A DNA stretch of 7,071 nucleotides from Planctomycetaceae bacterium (GCA_031257725.1 JAIROD010000498.1:1-7071); one strand, 5' to 3'; counted from the stretch's first letter, positions 1 through 6,770 are shown. Notes: generated by a model from the sequence alone, not told the origin. Numbers and translations are program-made.

Positions 1-2
1 CT

Positions 3-1958
3 TCATACATTATTGAGAGTACGCTTGGCAAATTATGTACAGAAAAGAAATCGGAAATTGGATTGGACAATGAGGAATTATTTGTCTGGATAGAATCGAA
101 CGGAAAAGCGAACAATAAATCAAACGGTAAATCAAACGGTAAATCAAACGGTAAATCAAACGGTAAAAAACAAAAAAATATTACAACAAATCCGATCCTT
201 GAAAAGTTGGACGCATACCGTCAATGGCTTTTATCTCTTTCGGTTTGCGATCCGGCTTGCGGCAGCGGAGCGTTTTTGAATGCGGCGTTGGATTTTTTGA
301 AAACGGAACATTTTTTTATTGACAAAATAACCGCACAAATTTTCGGTCATTCAATTGTTTTTTCCGAATATGATCAACCAATTTTAGAAAATAATCTTTA
401 CGGCGTTGATGTCAACGAGGAGAGTGTTGAAATTACAAAATTAGCGTTATGGTTACGCACGGCAAAACCGAATCGGAAACTCAATTTTCTCGATGCGAAT
501 ATCAAATGCGGCAACTCATTAATTTCCGATCCAACAATTGATCCCGATAAAGCATTCGACTGGCACAAAGAATTTCCACACATCTTTGAAAAGGGCGGTT
601 TCGATGTCGTGGTTGGCAATCCGCCGTATGTTGATTCGGAAACAATGGTCAAATTCAAACCGAAAGAACGCCAGATATTATCGAAACTTTATTCATCAGC
701 AGCAGGAAACTGGGACTTATTTGTAATATTTATTGAAAGAGCAACACAACTTGCCGGGAAGCAGGGAATGGTTTCGATGATCGTTCCCAATAAACTTATT
801 GCATCAAAATATGCGGTTGGTATTCGTCAATTATTAGCCGGTAAAAATTTACTGAATATTACGGATTATTCCAAAGTAAAAGTTTTTGAAGAGGCGGATG
901 TTTATCCGTGTGTATTTGTTCTCGAAAATGACAATACTTGCGGTAATGTGAGAGTCTGCCGGATGAGTTCGCCGGAGAATATTTGTTGTACAAATATTGT
1001 TGATTTGCAACTCTTAAAGAACGAATCCTACTGGGACAAGTTTTTTGTGTCAACACAGGAAAGTTTATTGCTTCAAAAAATATCTCAATTTACAAAATTA
1101 CGAAAATATTTACCTGATATTTATGGTGCTGCCACTGTTGCGGAAGCCTATCTTATGAAGGAAAAAATTATCGAATACGATCATCAAAGTCAACCTTATA
1201 AACGTCTCGTGAATACCGGTACAATTGATCGATACATAAGTTTGTGGAATTATCGCAAAACGCACTACATCAAAGACCAATATACGGCACCGGTTATTTC
1301 CGATGAAGCCGTTAAAACAATTAATATAATCCGGTATAAACAGTCTGCCTCTCCAAAGATTATTGTTGCAGGAATGTCTTTGTCACCGGAAGCGTTCTAT
1401 GACAAGGGCGAATACATTGCCGGAAAATCGACAACAATTATTCAGGGAAAAGAAAAGATATTAAAGTTTGTATTAACGATTCTGAACAGTAAACTTATTT
1501 CATTCTGGTTTTCTAACTCATTCAGCTCAATAGCAATGTCGGGCGGTTATGCCAATATTGGAGTCAATGAGTTGTCAATGGTTCCGATTTGCGATACACC
1601 GCATAAACAACCTTTTATCAAACTCGCTGACCGGATACAATCGTTACATGAAAAAATAAAATCGTTACGTCAATCTTTTCTTGAACGTTTAACAGATAAT
1701 TTTGATAACGTGAAAATTACCAGACGGCTTGCTCAATTTGATCAATTGGAATTTAAACGGATTCTTACAGAATTGAAAAAACAAAAAATTATAATTTCCT
1801 TGAATAAACAATCTGAATGGAAATATTGTTTCACAAATTGTCAAATTCAATGCCGCAACATCACAAAACAAATTGCAGAAACGGATCAGCAAATCAATCA
1901 ATTAGTGTACGAATTATATGGATTAACCGATGAAGAGATTAAAATTATTGAAGGATAA
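3..1958 (+). CDS. Type IIG restriction-modification protein (Eco57I-like N6-adenine methyltransferase), 5'-truncated by window edge
   Basis: The reading frame is open to the left edge, so the true start lies outside the window; 651 residues remain. Residues here count from the codon at position 3. The first residues (SYIIESTLGKL) match the region preceding motif I in Eco57I-type enzymes. SAM-binding motif I is DPACGSGAF (83-91), the acidic motif II is GVDVNEES (Asp136), and the catalytic adenine-methylase motif is NPPY (206-209). About residues 453-530 resemble the TaqI-like C-terminal specificity domain (AGMSLSPEAF to ANIGVNELSMVPI), which recognises DNA. A helical, probably coiled tail follows to the stop. 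In the family, one chain methylates adenine and usually carries a nuclease domain at the N terminus. That domain would lie upstream and cannot be confirmed, so a methylase-only protein remains possible. No partner restriction gene follows. Sampled rows are about 30-35% GC, against about 43-47% in neighbouring genes, which suggests transfer. Confidence 0.88.
   Translation, partial: SYIIESTLGKLCTEKKSEIGLDNEELFVWIESNGKANNKSNGKSNGKSNGKSNGKKQKNITTNPILEKLDAYRQWLLSLSVCDPACGSGAFLNAALDFLKTEHFFIDKITAQIFGHSIVFSEYDQPILENNLYGVDVNEESVEITKLALWLRTAKPNRKLNFLDANIKCGNSLISDPTIDPDKAFDWHKEFPHIFEKGGFDVVVGNPPYVDSETMVKFKPKERQILSKLYSSAAGNWDLFVIFIERATQLAGKQGMVSMIVPNKLIASKYAVGIRQLLAGKNLLNITDYSKVKVFEEADVYPCVFVLENDNTCGNVRVCRMSSPENICCTNIVDLQLLKNESYWDKFFVSTQESLLLQKISQFTKLRKYLPDIYGAATVAEAYLMKEKIIEYDHQSQPYKRLVNTGTIDRYISLWNYRKTHYIKDQYTAPVISDEAVKTINIIRYKQSASPKIIVAGMSLSPEAFYDKGEYIAGKSTTIIQGKEKILKFVLTILNSKLISFWFSNSFSSIAMSGGYANIGVNELSMVPICDTPHKQPFIKLADRIQSLHEKIKSLRQSFLERLTDNFDNVKITRRLAQFDQLEFKRILTELKKQKIIISLNKQSEWKYCFTNCQIQCRNITKQIAETDQQINQLVYELYGLTDEEIKIIEG
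93..164 (+). repeat. In-frame 12-bp tandem repeat (KSNG tetrapeptide array) in the restriction-modification gene
   Basis: Four perfect copies of AAATCAAACGGT lie at 117-164. Two degenerate units precede them (93-104 and 105-116), giving ESNG-KANN-KSNG-KSNG-KSNG-KSNG in the protein. Because the unit is a multiple of three, gain or loss of copies changes linker length without shifting the frame. The array lies between the upstream helix region and SAM motif I. It is polar, Gly/Asn-rich and probably a flexible linker. It is followed at once by an A6-C-A7 run (165-178). Confidence 0.95.
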
Positions 1959-1978
1959 AGATAAACAAGAAGACATGA

Positions 1979-2056
1979 TGCCGTTAACGAAATTAAAATG
2001 CGGGGTGAACTCCGTCTTAAACTAAATCAAACGCGGGGGTACCCCCTGCCGTTAAC
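1979..2056. repeat. Intergenic stretch bounded by a 10-bp direct repeat and containing two hairpins
   Basis: TGCCGTTAAC occurs at 1979-1988 and again at 2047-2056, inside the 114-bp gap between the restriction gene and the glycosyltransferase gene. Between the copies is a small hairpin at 2001-2014 (CGGGG-TGAA-CTCCG, one G-T pair). Next to the second copy is the strong hairpin at 2033-2049, listed separately. The direct repeat could be a target-site-like duplication around a short insertion, or chance. Confidence 0.4.
2033..2049. other. GC-rich hairpin upstream of the glycosyltransferase gene
   Basis: GCGGGGG-TAC-CCCCTGC forms a 7-bp stem (one G-T pair) with a 3-nt loop. Its core GGGGGTACCCCC (2035-2046) is a perfect 12-bp palindrome. 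It lies 24 bp before the ATG at 2073. No T-run follows on the + strand, so it is not a standard intrinsic terminator. It could be a transcript-stabilising or attenuating leader structure, or the relic of a dispersed palindromic repeat. Confidence 0.5.
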
Positions 2057-2072
2057 TGAGTAAATTTGTTCA

Positions 2073-3212
2073 ATGAAACCGATTCGAATTTTATACCTTA
2101 TTGATGATCTTTGGTCGAGTCGCGGCGGAAGTGAGCAACATTTACTTTGGTTGCTGAAAAATATTCCTGATTCGGAATTTGACAAACATTTCGTGATTTT
2201 TTCCACACTTTGGCATCGGGAACCGGAAATTCTTGAACATCAACCTCTTGTTCTTGGAGAACGTTACGGAGCAAGTTGTTGGTCATGGTTGCGTCGAATT
2301 TTTGTTCTTGCCCGATTGATTCGTGAGCGGAATATCAATATCATTCAGGCATTCAGTCCTATGGGTGAAATTGCAGCGGTCATTGCGGTTCGTTTATCCT
2401 TTTGCGGGCAGGTAATCGGCAACCGCCGCGATTGCGGTTATGACAGACGTTTCAAATATCGTGTGATTAACCGTTTGAGCCGTTTTTTCCGTACAAAATA
2501 TATTGCCAATAGCGAAGCGGCACGTCAGGCGGCATTTCGGAATGACCGAACGCCGTTGGAATCAATTACCGTTATCAGAAATCCGGTTGCCGCAGACCGT
2601 ATTCAAAAAGGACTTCTTAACCCGTTGAAACGTGAAGAACTTCCTATTCCCGAAAAAGCACGGCAAGGGAAAATAATTGGTATGGTTGCTTCGGTGCGTC
2701 CCATCAAAGATTATACCTCGTTACTTCACGCTGCAAAAATTATTCTCGAAAAAATTCCCGATGCGTGGTTTCTTTGTGTTGGCGAACCGTTGGAGGATCA
2801 TCAAAAAGAATTGCAGCATCTTGCCGATGAGTTGAGTATTTCTGAACGAATAATCTGGTACGGAGGAATCGATAATCCATTGACGATTATTCCTAATTTC
2901 GATGTTGCGGTGCTTTCGAGTCATTCGGAAAGTTTTTCCAACAGTGTTTTGGAATATGCGGTTGCGGAACGTCCGATTGTGGTTTCTGATGTTGGCGGAC
3001 TGGGAGAGATTGTCGAAAACAACCAAACCGGTTTTGTTGTCCCGCCGCAAAACCCGCAGGCATTGGCAGATAAAATTCTTTACTTTCTCGAAAATCCCGA
3101 ATTGGCAAAATCATTTGGAAAAAAAGCCAAAGAATTAGTGTTTGAAAAATATGATGAGAAAAAAATTCTCGACCAATATCTTGGATATTATAGGGGGTTA
3201 GGGAGAAATTAG
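2073..3212 (+). CDS. Glycosyltransferase family 4 (GT-B fold)
   Basis: This 379-residue protein is complete and of normal family length. It transfers a sugar from a nucleotide-sugar donor to an unknown acceptor in the cytoplasm, probably for a surface polysaccharide or glycolipid. The N-terminal Rossmann half opens with RILYLIDDL and a glycine loop, GGSEQHLLWLL (18-28). The mid-chain signature is IANSEAARQAA followed by VIRNPVA. The donor-binding half starts at about residue 200 with VASVRPIKDY (Arg209, Lys212). The EX7E motif is ESFSNSVLE (Glu286, Glu294), followed by PIVVSDVGGLGEIVENNQTGFVVPP, all typical of GT4. The ATG at 2073 places the first beta strand at the N terminus as expected. 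It has no clear Shine-Dalgarno sequence (AAATTTGTTCA precedes it). No membrane segment is evident. Neighbours do not reveal the acceptor. It is not a GlgA-type glycogen synthase, which belongs to GT5. Confidence 0.9.
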   Translation: MKPIRILYLIDDLWSSRGGSEQHLLWLLKNIPDSEFDKHFVIFSTLWHREPEILEHQPLVLGERYGASCWSWLRRIFVLARLIRERNINIIQAFSPMGEIAAVIAVRLSFCGQVIGNRRDCGYDRRFKYRVINRLSRFFRTKYIANSEAARQAAFRNDRTPLESITVIRNPVAADRIQKGLLNPLKREELPIPEKARQGKIIGMVASVRPIKDYTSLLHAAKIILEKIPDAWFLCVGEPLEDHQKELQHLADELSISERIIWYGGIDNPLTIIPNFDVAVLSSHSESFSNSVLEYAVAERPIVVSDVGGLGEIVENNQTGFVVPPQNPQALADKILYFLENPELAKSFGKKAKELVFEKYDEKKILDQYLGYYRGLGRN

Positions 3213-3216
3213 GGGA

Positions 3217-3259
3217 AAGCAGGCAATGGTAGGCGGGAACGAGGCGCAACTTGCTGCTT
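3217..3259 (+). terminator. Possible terminator stem after the glycosyltransferase gene
   Basis: AAGCAGGCAA (3217-3226) pairs with TTGCTGCTT (3251-3259) as a 9-bp stem with one bulged G at 3223. It begins 5 bp after the stop codon. A T-rich stretch (TGATTTTGTTTTCTTG, 3265-3280) follows, offset by a few bases. The 24-nt loop is long for an intrinsic terminator and the T-run is not immediate, so the call is tentative. Confidence 0.3.
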
Positions 3260-3286
3260 GTAATTGATTTTGTTTTCTTGTATATT
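3258..3286 (+). promoter_or_regulatory. Candidate sigma70-type promoter for the DUF1559 gene
   Basis: TTGTAA (3258-3263, four of six matches to the -35 consensus) and TATATT (3281-3286, five of six to the -10) are separated by 17 bp. This puts the start of transcription roughly 55-60 bp ahead of the ATG at 3351. The region is AT-rich, so a chance match is possible. It also overlaps the possible terminator stem by two bases. Confidence 0.3.
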
Positions 3287-3339
3287 ATTGCGGTTGGTTA
3301 TGATTTTGGGCAATCGTTTATTTTTTAACAATTTATTTT

Positions 3340-3344
3340 AGGAG
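3340..3344 (+). promoter_or_regulatory. Shine-Dalgarno site fixing the DUF1559 start
   Basis: AGGAG, preceded by a T (TAGGAG), lies 6 nt before the ATG at 3351. It is the only clear ribosome-binding site in this window; the glycosyltransferase and glgC starts have none. Confidence 0.8.
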
Positions 3345-3350
3345 AATTCC

Positions 3351-5111
3351 ATGAGAATTTTGACGAATGTTTTGGTGTTGTTTCTTGTTCTGACCGCCGT
3401 TCGTGTTTTCGGACAAGAAACATTTGCTCCGTTGATTACCGATAACACGGTTCTCTTCGTTCATCTTGATTTGCGAAAAGTCGAACTTGATACGATAAAA
3501 TCGCAAACAGAAAAAATTGGTGAAGACTTGTTGAAACAACTTCACTTCGACGAAAAATCGTTCAAAGCGACCAGCCGCGAATTAAAAAAAGAAATCAACA
3601 AACTGGACGAAATGATTCGTCCGCCGTATGAAACAATTACGAAAAAACTCGGTATTCGGGAATTGGCATTTATTGTTGATTTTAATTCTGCGGAAGATAT
3701 TAACAATGCTGTTTTGGCGGCTCCATGGAAAGATAAAACGGAAGACGATCTAAAAACGTTACATTCATTTTTCCGTGTTCTGGGGCGTGATGTTCCGTTG
3801 ATTCCGTCCGGTGATTTTCTATTCCTTCCGGTTCTTCCAGCCGGTAATTTTGAGGATGATGTTAGCAGACTTGCATTTATTGCATGGTTGCAAACGATTA
3901 CACCGTCAAAGGATTCACAGATTCAGCAGGGCTTGAAGATTTTGGGACAAGATGAAATTAAAATTGTTGCCGCATTGCCTGAAAAACTCAAAGCGCAAAT
4001 CGCACAGCTTCCTCTTCCTTCAAACGATATGCCGAAAGAAATTCAAGGACTTTTGATGTTTGCCCTGCAAAAAATCGAATGGGCTGCCGCATCATTTCCG
4101 ATTAACGCTTTATTTTCAAACGAAAAAATAAACGATGTTCTTTTGACGGTTAAGACGGCAAAACGAACCGATGCCGTTCAACTTCGCAGTTTGATGGAAA
4201 ACGCGATTGAATTTGGACTAAACGCCGCCAAATTTTCCGCCCAACAACACGAAAATGATGTTCAATTGCCGCCGCTTTTTTTCGAGTTTATGAAAGGAGT
4301 GATGCGGACATTACTTCCTGATGTGGAAGGCGATAAACTTATTTTCCGATTGAAAGGTGAAGGAATTGCCGCGAAACAAGGATTCGCGGTTTCCGGCGCA
4401 ATTGCTGTTTCGTTATTACTTCCTGCGGTTCAGGCGGCACGTAAAGCGGCAAAACGGATGCAAGCGGCAAGACAGATGTCGTGTCTCAACAAACTCAAAA
4501 TGATTCTTATTGCGTTCCATAATTATCACGATGTCTATTCTGCCTTTCCGCCGCTTTATACGGTGGACAAGGACGGGAAACCGTTACACAGTTGGCGTGT
4601 ACTGATTTTGCCGTTTTTGGAACAATCCGTTCTGTATCAAAAAATCCGGCTTGATGAATCGTGGGACAGTGAATACAACAAGCAATTTCATAACATTGTT
4701 ATTGATGTTTATCGTTGCCCTGATAATCCTTTGGCAAACAAACCCGGTTCGTGTTGTTATTCGGCGATTGCCGGAGAAGTTCTTCGTCCGGCGAAAAAAG
4801 CCGGAATGAAAACGGGTGAAACATTGGCATGGATTACCGATGGAACCAGTAATACGCTTGCGGTTGTCGAGGTGAAGCAACCGTTTTGCTGGATGGATCC
4901 GAATGCAGACATTACGTTGGATGAATTGGTGAAAGGAATCAACACGAAAGAAGGACGTGTCGGCAGTTTTCATCCCAACGGCATCAACGCGGTACTCTTT
5001 GACGGTGCTGTGAGATTTATATCCGACAATTGTTCAAAAGAAACGTTAAAAGCATTGGGAACTTGTAGAGGTCGTGAAAATGTTACGCAAAGCCAGTTAA
5101 ACATGGACTGA
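3351..5111 (+). CDS. Exported DUF1559 (SBP_bac_10, H-X9-DG) protein with a large N-terminal domain
   Basis: This is a 586-residue protein. Residues 1-21 form a classical signal peptide (basic start, hydrophobic LVLFLVLTA, VFG cleavage site before Gln22), so it should be exported. Residues about 22-343 form a mixed alpha/beta region that I do not recognise (it opens with FAPLITDNTVLFVHLDL). Residues 344-586 are a DUF1559 module. It contains LLLPAVQAAR (355-364), an FHNYHD motif (389-394), SWRVLILPFLEQ, DESWDSEYNKQFH, YRCPDNP, and the H-X9-DG signature from His541 to Asp551-Gly552. Stand-alone DUF1559 proteins normally begin with a type IV pilin-like leader (GFTLVE) directly before LLLPAVQAAR. 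Here that segment is internal and degraded (GFAVSGAIAVS, 344-354). Cys378, Cys-rich GSCCYS and late cysteines could form disulfides outside the cytoplasm. DUF1559 function is unknown; it is strongly expanded in planctomycetes. The start is set by AGGAG 6 nt upstream. Confidence 0.85.
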   Translation: MRILTNVLVLFLVLTAVRVFGQETFAPLITDNTVLFVHLDLRKVELDTIKSQTEKIGEDLLKQLHFDEKSFKATSRELKKEINKLDEMIRPPYETITKKLGIRELAFIVDFNSAEDINNAVLAAPWKDKTEDDLKTLHSFFRVLGRDVPLIPSGDFLFLPVLPAGNFEDDVSRLAFIAWLQTITPSKDSQIQQGLKILGQDEIKIVAALPEKLKAQIAQLPLPSNDMPKEIQGLLMFALQKIEWAAASFPINALFSNEKINDVLLTVKTAKRTDAVQLRSLMENAIEFGLNAAKFSAQQHENDVQLPPLFFEFMKGVMRTLLPDVEGDKLIFRLKGEGIAAKQGFAVSGAIAVSLLLPAVQAARKAAKRMQAARQMSCLNKLKMILIAFHNYHDVYSAFPPLYTVDKDGKPLHSWRVLILPFLEQSVLYQKIRLDESWDSEYNKQFHNIVIDVYRCPDNPLANKPGSCCYSAIAGEVLRPAKKAGMKTGETLAWITDGTSNTLAVVEVKQPFCWMDPNADITLDELVKGINTKEGRVGSFHPNGINAVLFDGAVRFISDNCSKETLKALGTCRGRENVTQSQLNMD

Positions 5112-5184
5112 AACGTTTAGATACTTTACATGATTTCCATTTTTTTGAAACGATTTACGTTGTTTGATCATTGTTCTTTCGATA

Positions 5185-5198
5185 CGGGTATTGACCCG
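5185..5198. other. Small hairpin in the DUF1559-glgC gap
   Basis: CGGGT-ATTG-ACCCG gives a 5-bp stem with a 4-nt loop. It is followed by a second short inverted repeat, GATGA-TT-TCATC (5198-5209), which shares the boundary G, so the two cannot both form fully. It lies 74 bp after the DUF1559 stop and is not followed directly by a T-run. It may help end that transcript, or be incidental. Confidence 0.3.
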
Positions 5199-5218
5199 AT
5201 GATTTCATCATGTACGCT

Positions 5219-5246
5219 CAAAATGTCCTAAACATTTTGTGATAAT
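5219..5246 (+). promoter_or_regulatory. Inverted repeat abutting a candidate -10 box upstream of glgC
   Basis: CAAAATGT-CCTAA-ACATTTTG (5219-5239) is a perfect inverted repeat with 8-bp arms. One base later comes GATAAT (5241-5246), preceded by TG at the extended -10 position (TGTGATAAT), with no good -35 box at 17 bp. The repeat fills the space where a -35 element would lie, as an operator would. Alternatively, with the T-rich sequence after it (5247-5278), it could be a weak terminator for the upstream gene. The choice cannot be made from sequence alone. Confidence 0.4.
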
Positions 5247-5281
5247 ATTTATTTTTTGTTGTTTTATTTTTTTTGTTTCAA

Positions 5282-6517
5282 ATGTTCCAGACGAAAGTAT
5301 TAGCGATTATCCTTGCCGGCGGTCGTGGGGCGAGGTTGGAGCCGTTGACGCGGGATCGGGCAAAGCCGGCAGTTCCGTTTGGCGGAGCTTACCGGATTAT
5401 TGATTTTACGCTTTCAAATTGTTACAACAGCAGTTTCCGCAAAATTTTATTGTTGACGCAATACAAGGCGATGAGTCTTGACCGTCATATTTCTATGGGG
5501 TGGTATCGTTATTTCTGCCGTGAGATGGGGGAATACGTTGATCTTGTTCCGCCGCAACAATATGTGGATGAAAGTTGGTATCTTGGAACCGCCGATGCGG
5601 TGTACCAAAATATTTTCGCCATTGAAAATGAACAACCTCAATATGTAATCATTTTAGGCGGCGATCATATTTACAAGATGAATTACGCCAAGATGTTGAA
5701 TTTCCACATTGAAAGCAAGGCGGATGCAACGGTGGCGGCAATTCCTGTTGCGCCGGAAATTGCGGCGGGACAGTTTGGGGTGATGGAAGTCGATCGGGAA
5801 TTTCGAATCGTCGGCTTCGAGGAAAAACCGGAACATCCCAAATTGATTCCCGGTCAACACGATCGTTGTCTTGGTTCGATGGGCATTTACATTTTCAACG
5901 CAAAATTTTTGTACGATGAATTATGCCGTGATGCGGTTCATAAGGAAAGCAAACATGATTTTGGAACGAATATTATTCCGTCGTTAATCGGCAGTCATCG
6001 GATTTTCGCTTATTCTTTTACGGACGAAAATCGAAAGACGGAGGCGTATTGGCGTGATGTTGGGACGTTGGATGCTTTTTACGATGCGAGTATGGATTTG
6101 GTGAGTGTTGATCCGCATTTGAATCTTTACGATGAAGATTGGCCTATTTACACGTTCCATCCCAATTTACCGCCGCCGAAATTTGTTTTTGCCGATGGCG
6201 ACCGCACCGGATTGGCGATTGACAGTATTGTTTGTCCCGGCAGTATTGTTTCCGGCGGAGTGGTTGCGAAATCAATTCTTGGACATGGTTGCCGGATCAA
6301 CAGTTTTTCCCGCGTGGATCATTCGATTTTGTTTCCCAACGTCAATGTCGGACGCGGGGCAAAAATTCAAAATGCGATTATCGATAAAGACGTGAATATT
6401 CCGCCGGACGAACAAATCGGTTACGATCACGACTGTGACCGCCGCCGCGGATTTACTGTTACTGAAAATGGAATTACGGTTGTTGCGAAATTAGTCGGTC
6501 CCGCTCACTTCACTTGA
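5282..6517 (+). CDS. glgC: Glucose-1-phosphate adenylyltransferase (ADP-glucose pyrophosphorylase)
   Basis: It makes ADP-glucose from ATP and glucose 1-phosphate, the committed step of bacterial glycogen synthesis, in the cytoplasm. The product has 411 residues (E. coli GlgC has 431). The nucleotidyltransferase domain carries GGRGARLEPLT (13-23), RAKPAVPFGG, WYLGTADAVYQN (Tyr100, matching the ATP-contacting Tyr114 of E. coli), GGDHIYKMNY (Asp128, matching catalytic Asp142) and FEEKP (Lys182, matching glucose-1-phosphate-binding Lys195). YWRDVGTLDAFYDASMDL is diagnostic of GlgC. From about residue 300, a left-handed beta-helix follows (SIVCPGSIVSGGVVAKSILGHGCRI). Asp25 stands where E. coli has the fructose-bisphosphate-binding Lys39, so activator control may differ. 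I chose ATG 5282 over an in-frame TTG at 5273, which would add only MFQ; neither has a Shine-Dalgarno site, and the leader is T-rich. No other glycogen gene is in the window, so it is a lone locus here. Confidence 0.95.
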   Translation: MFQTKVLAIILAGGRGARLEPLTRDRAKPAVPFGGAYRIIDFTLSNCYNSSFRKILLLTQYKAMSLDRHISMGWYRYFCREMGEYVDLVPPQQYVDESWYLGTADAVYQNIFAIENEQPQYVIILGGDHIYKMNYAKMLNFHIESKADATVAAIPVAPEIAAGQFGVMEVDREFRIVGFEEKPEHPKLIPGQHDRCLGSMGIYIFNAKFLYDELCRDAVHKESKHDFGTNIIPSLIGSHRIFAYSFTDENRKTEAYWRDVGTLDAFYDASMDLVSVDPHLNLYDEDWPIYTFHPNLPPPKFVFADGDRTGLAIDSIVCPGSIVSGGVVAKSILGHGCRINSFSRVDHSILFPNVNVGRGAKIQNAIIDKDVNIPPDEQIGYDHDCDRRRGFTVTENGITVVAKLVGPAHFT

Positions 6518-6600
6518 AAACACCGGAATAGATACTATACAGTCAACGGGTAGAAATTGGTTGTTTTATTTGAAACCTTCCTAAGGCGGGGTATCAAAAG

Positions 6601-6643
6601 GTAGGCAATGTTTCGCCGAAACATTGCGTCGGCGATAGCCGAC
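6601..6643. repeat. REP-like double hairpin headed by GTAG
   Basis: GTAG (6601-6604) is followed directly by a perfect 10-bp hairpin (GCAATGTTTC-GCC-GAAACATTGC, 6605-6627). A perfect 6-bp hairpin follows with no spacer (GTCGGC-GATA-GCCGAC, 6628-6643). Flanking GGCAA (6604-6608) and TTGCC (6644-6648) could also pair in an alternative fold. A GTAG-type tetranucleotide before a palindrome is the hallmark of REP elements moved by REP-associated tyrosine transposases (RAYT). No such transposase is in this window. A structured RNA at the 3' end of the glgC transcript is the alternative. The stretch 6518-6600 before it shows no gene or clear terminator. Confidence 0.55.
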
Positions 6644-6722
6644 TTGCCCCTGTGTGCGGACGGAAATGAGAAAACCGAGTCAACTGGTGGTAACTGTCTA
6701 TTTTATAATCAATCAGTTTTCT

Positions 6723-6760
6723 AATCATTCATGTACAAATTGCATTTGGTTTGAATGATT
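6723..6760. other. Long two-stage stem-loop
   Basis: AATCATTCA (6723-6731) pairs with TGAATGATT (6752-6760) over 9 bp. Inside it, CAAAT (6736-6740) pairs with ATTTG (6744-6748) around a TGC loop. The two stems are separated by a small internal loop (4 by 3 nt). The structure sits 10 bp left of the palindromic array and is AT-rich. It has no proven role. Confidence 0.5.
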
Positions 6761-6770
6761 CTATTGTCTA

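Noticed and set aside
63..65. TTG at 63 as the start of the restriction-modification gene
   Set aside because: The frame is open to the window edge, and the upstream codons (SYIIESTLGKL) match the conserved region before motif I, so the gene begins earlier.
93..178. Phase-variable on/off switching of the restriction gene by the tandem repeat or A-run
   Set aside because: The repeat unit is 12 bp and cannot shift the frame. The A6-C-A7 run is short and interrupted, so frameshift switching is not supported.
2893..3249. Minus-strand ORF of 118 codons over the end of the glycosyltransferase gene
   Set aside because: It is antisense to the conserved EX7E region, has no recognisable domain and looks like a shadow frame.
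4584..4973. Minus-strand ORF of 129 codons within the DUF1559 gene
   Set aside because: It lies opposite the conserved DUF1559 module; its composition is that of an antisense shadow and no domain is visible.
5273..5281. TTG start for glgC adding MFQ
   Set aside because: The ATG at 5282 is a stronger start codon and leaves a normal GlgC N terminus. Neither site has a Shine-Dalgarno sequence to favour the TTG.
2073..6517. A glycogen-synthesis operon linking the glycosyltransferase with glgC
   Set aside because: The glycosyltransferase has GT4 features, not those of GT5 GlgA. A 586-residue exported DUF1559 gene and wide gaps with likely regulatory sites separate the two genes.
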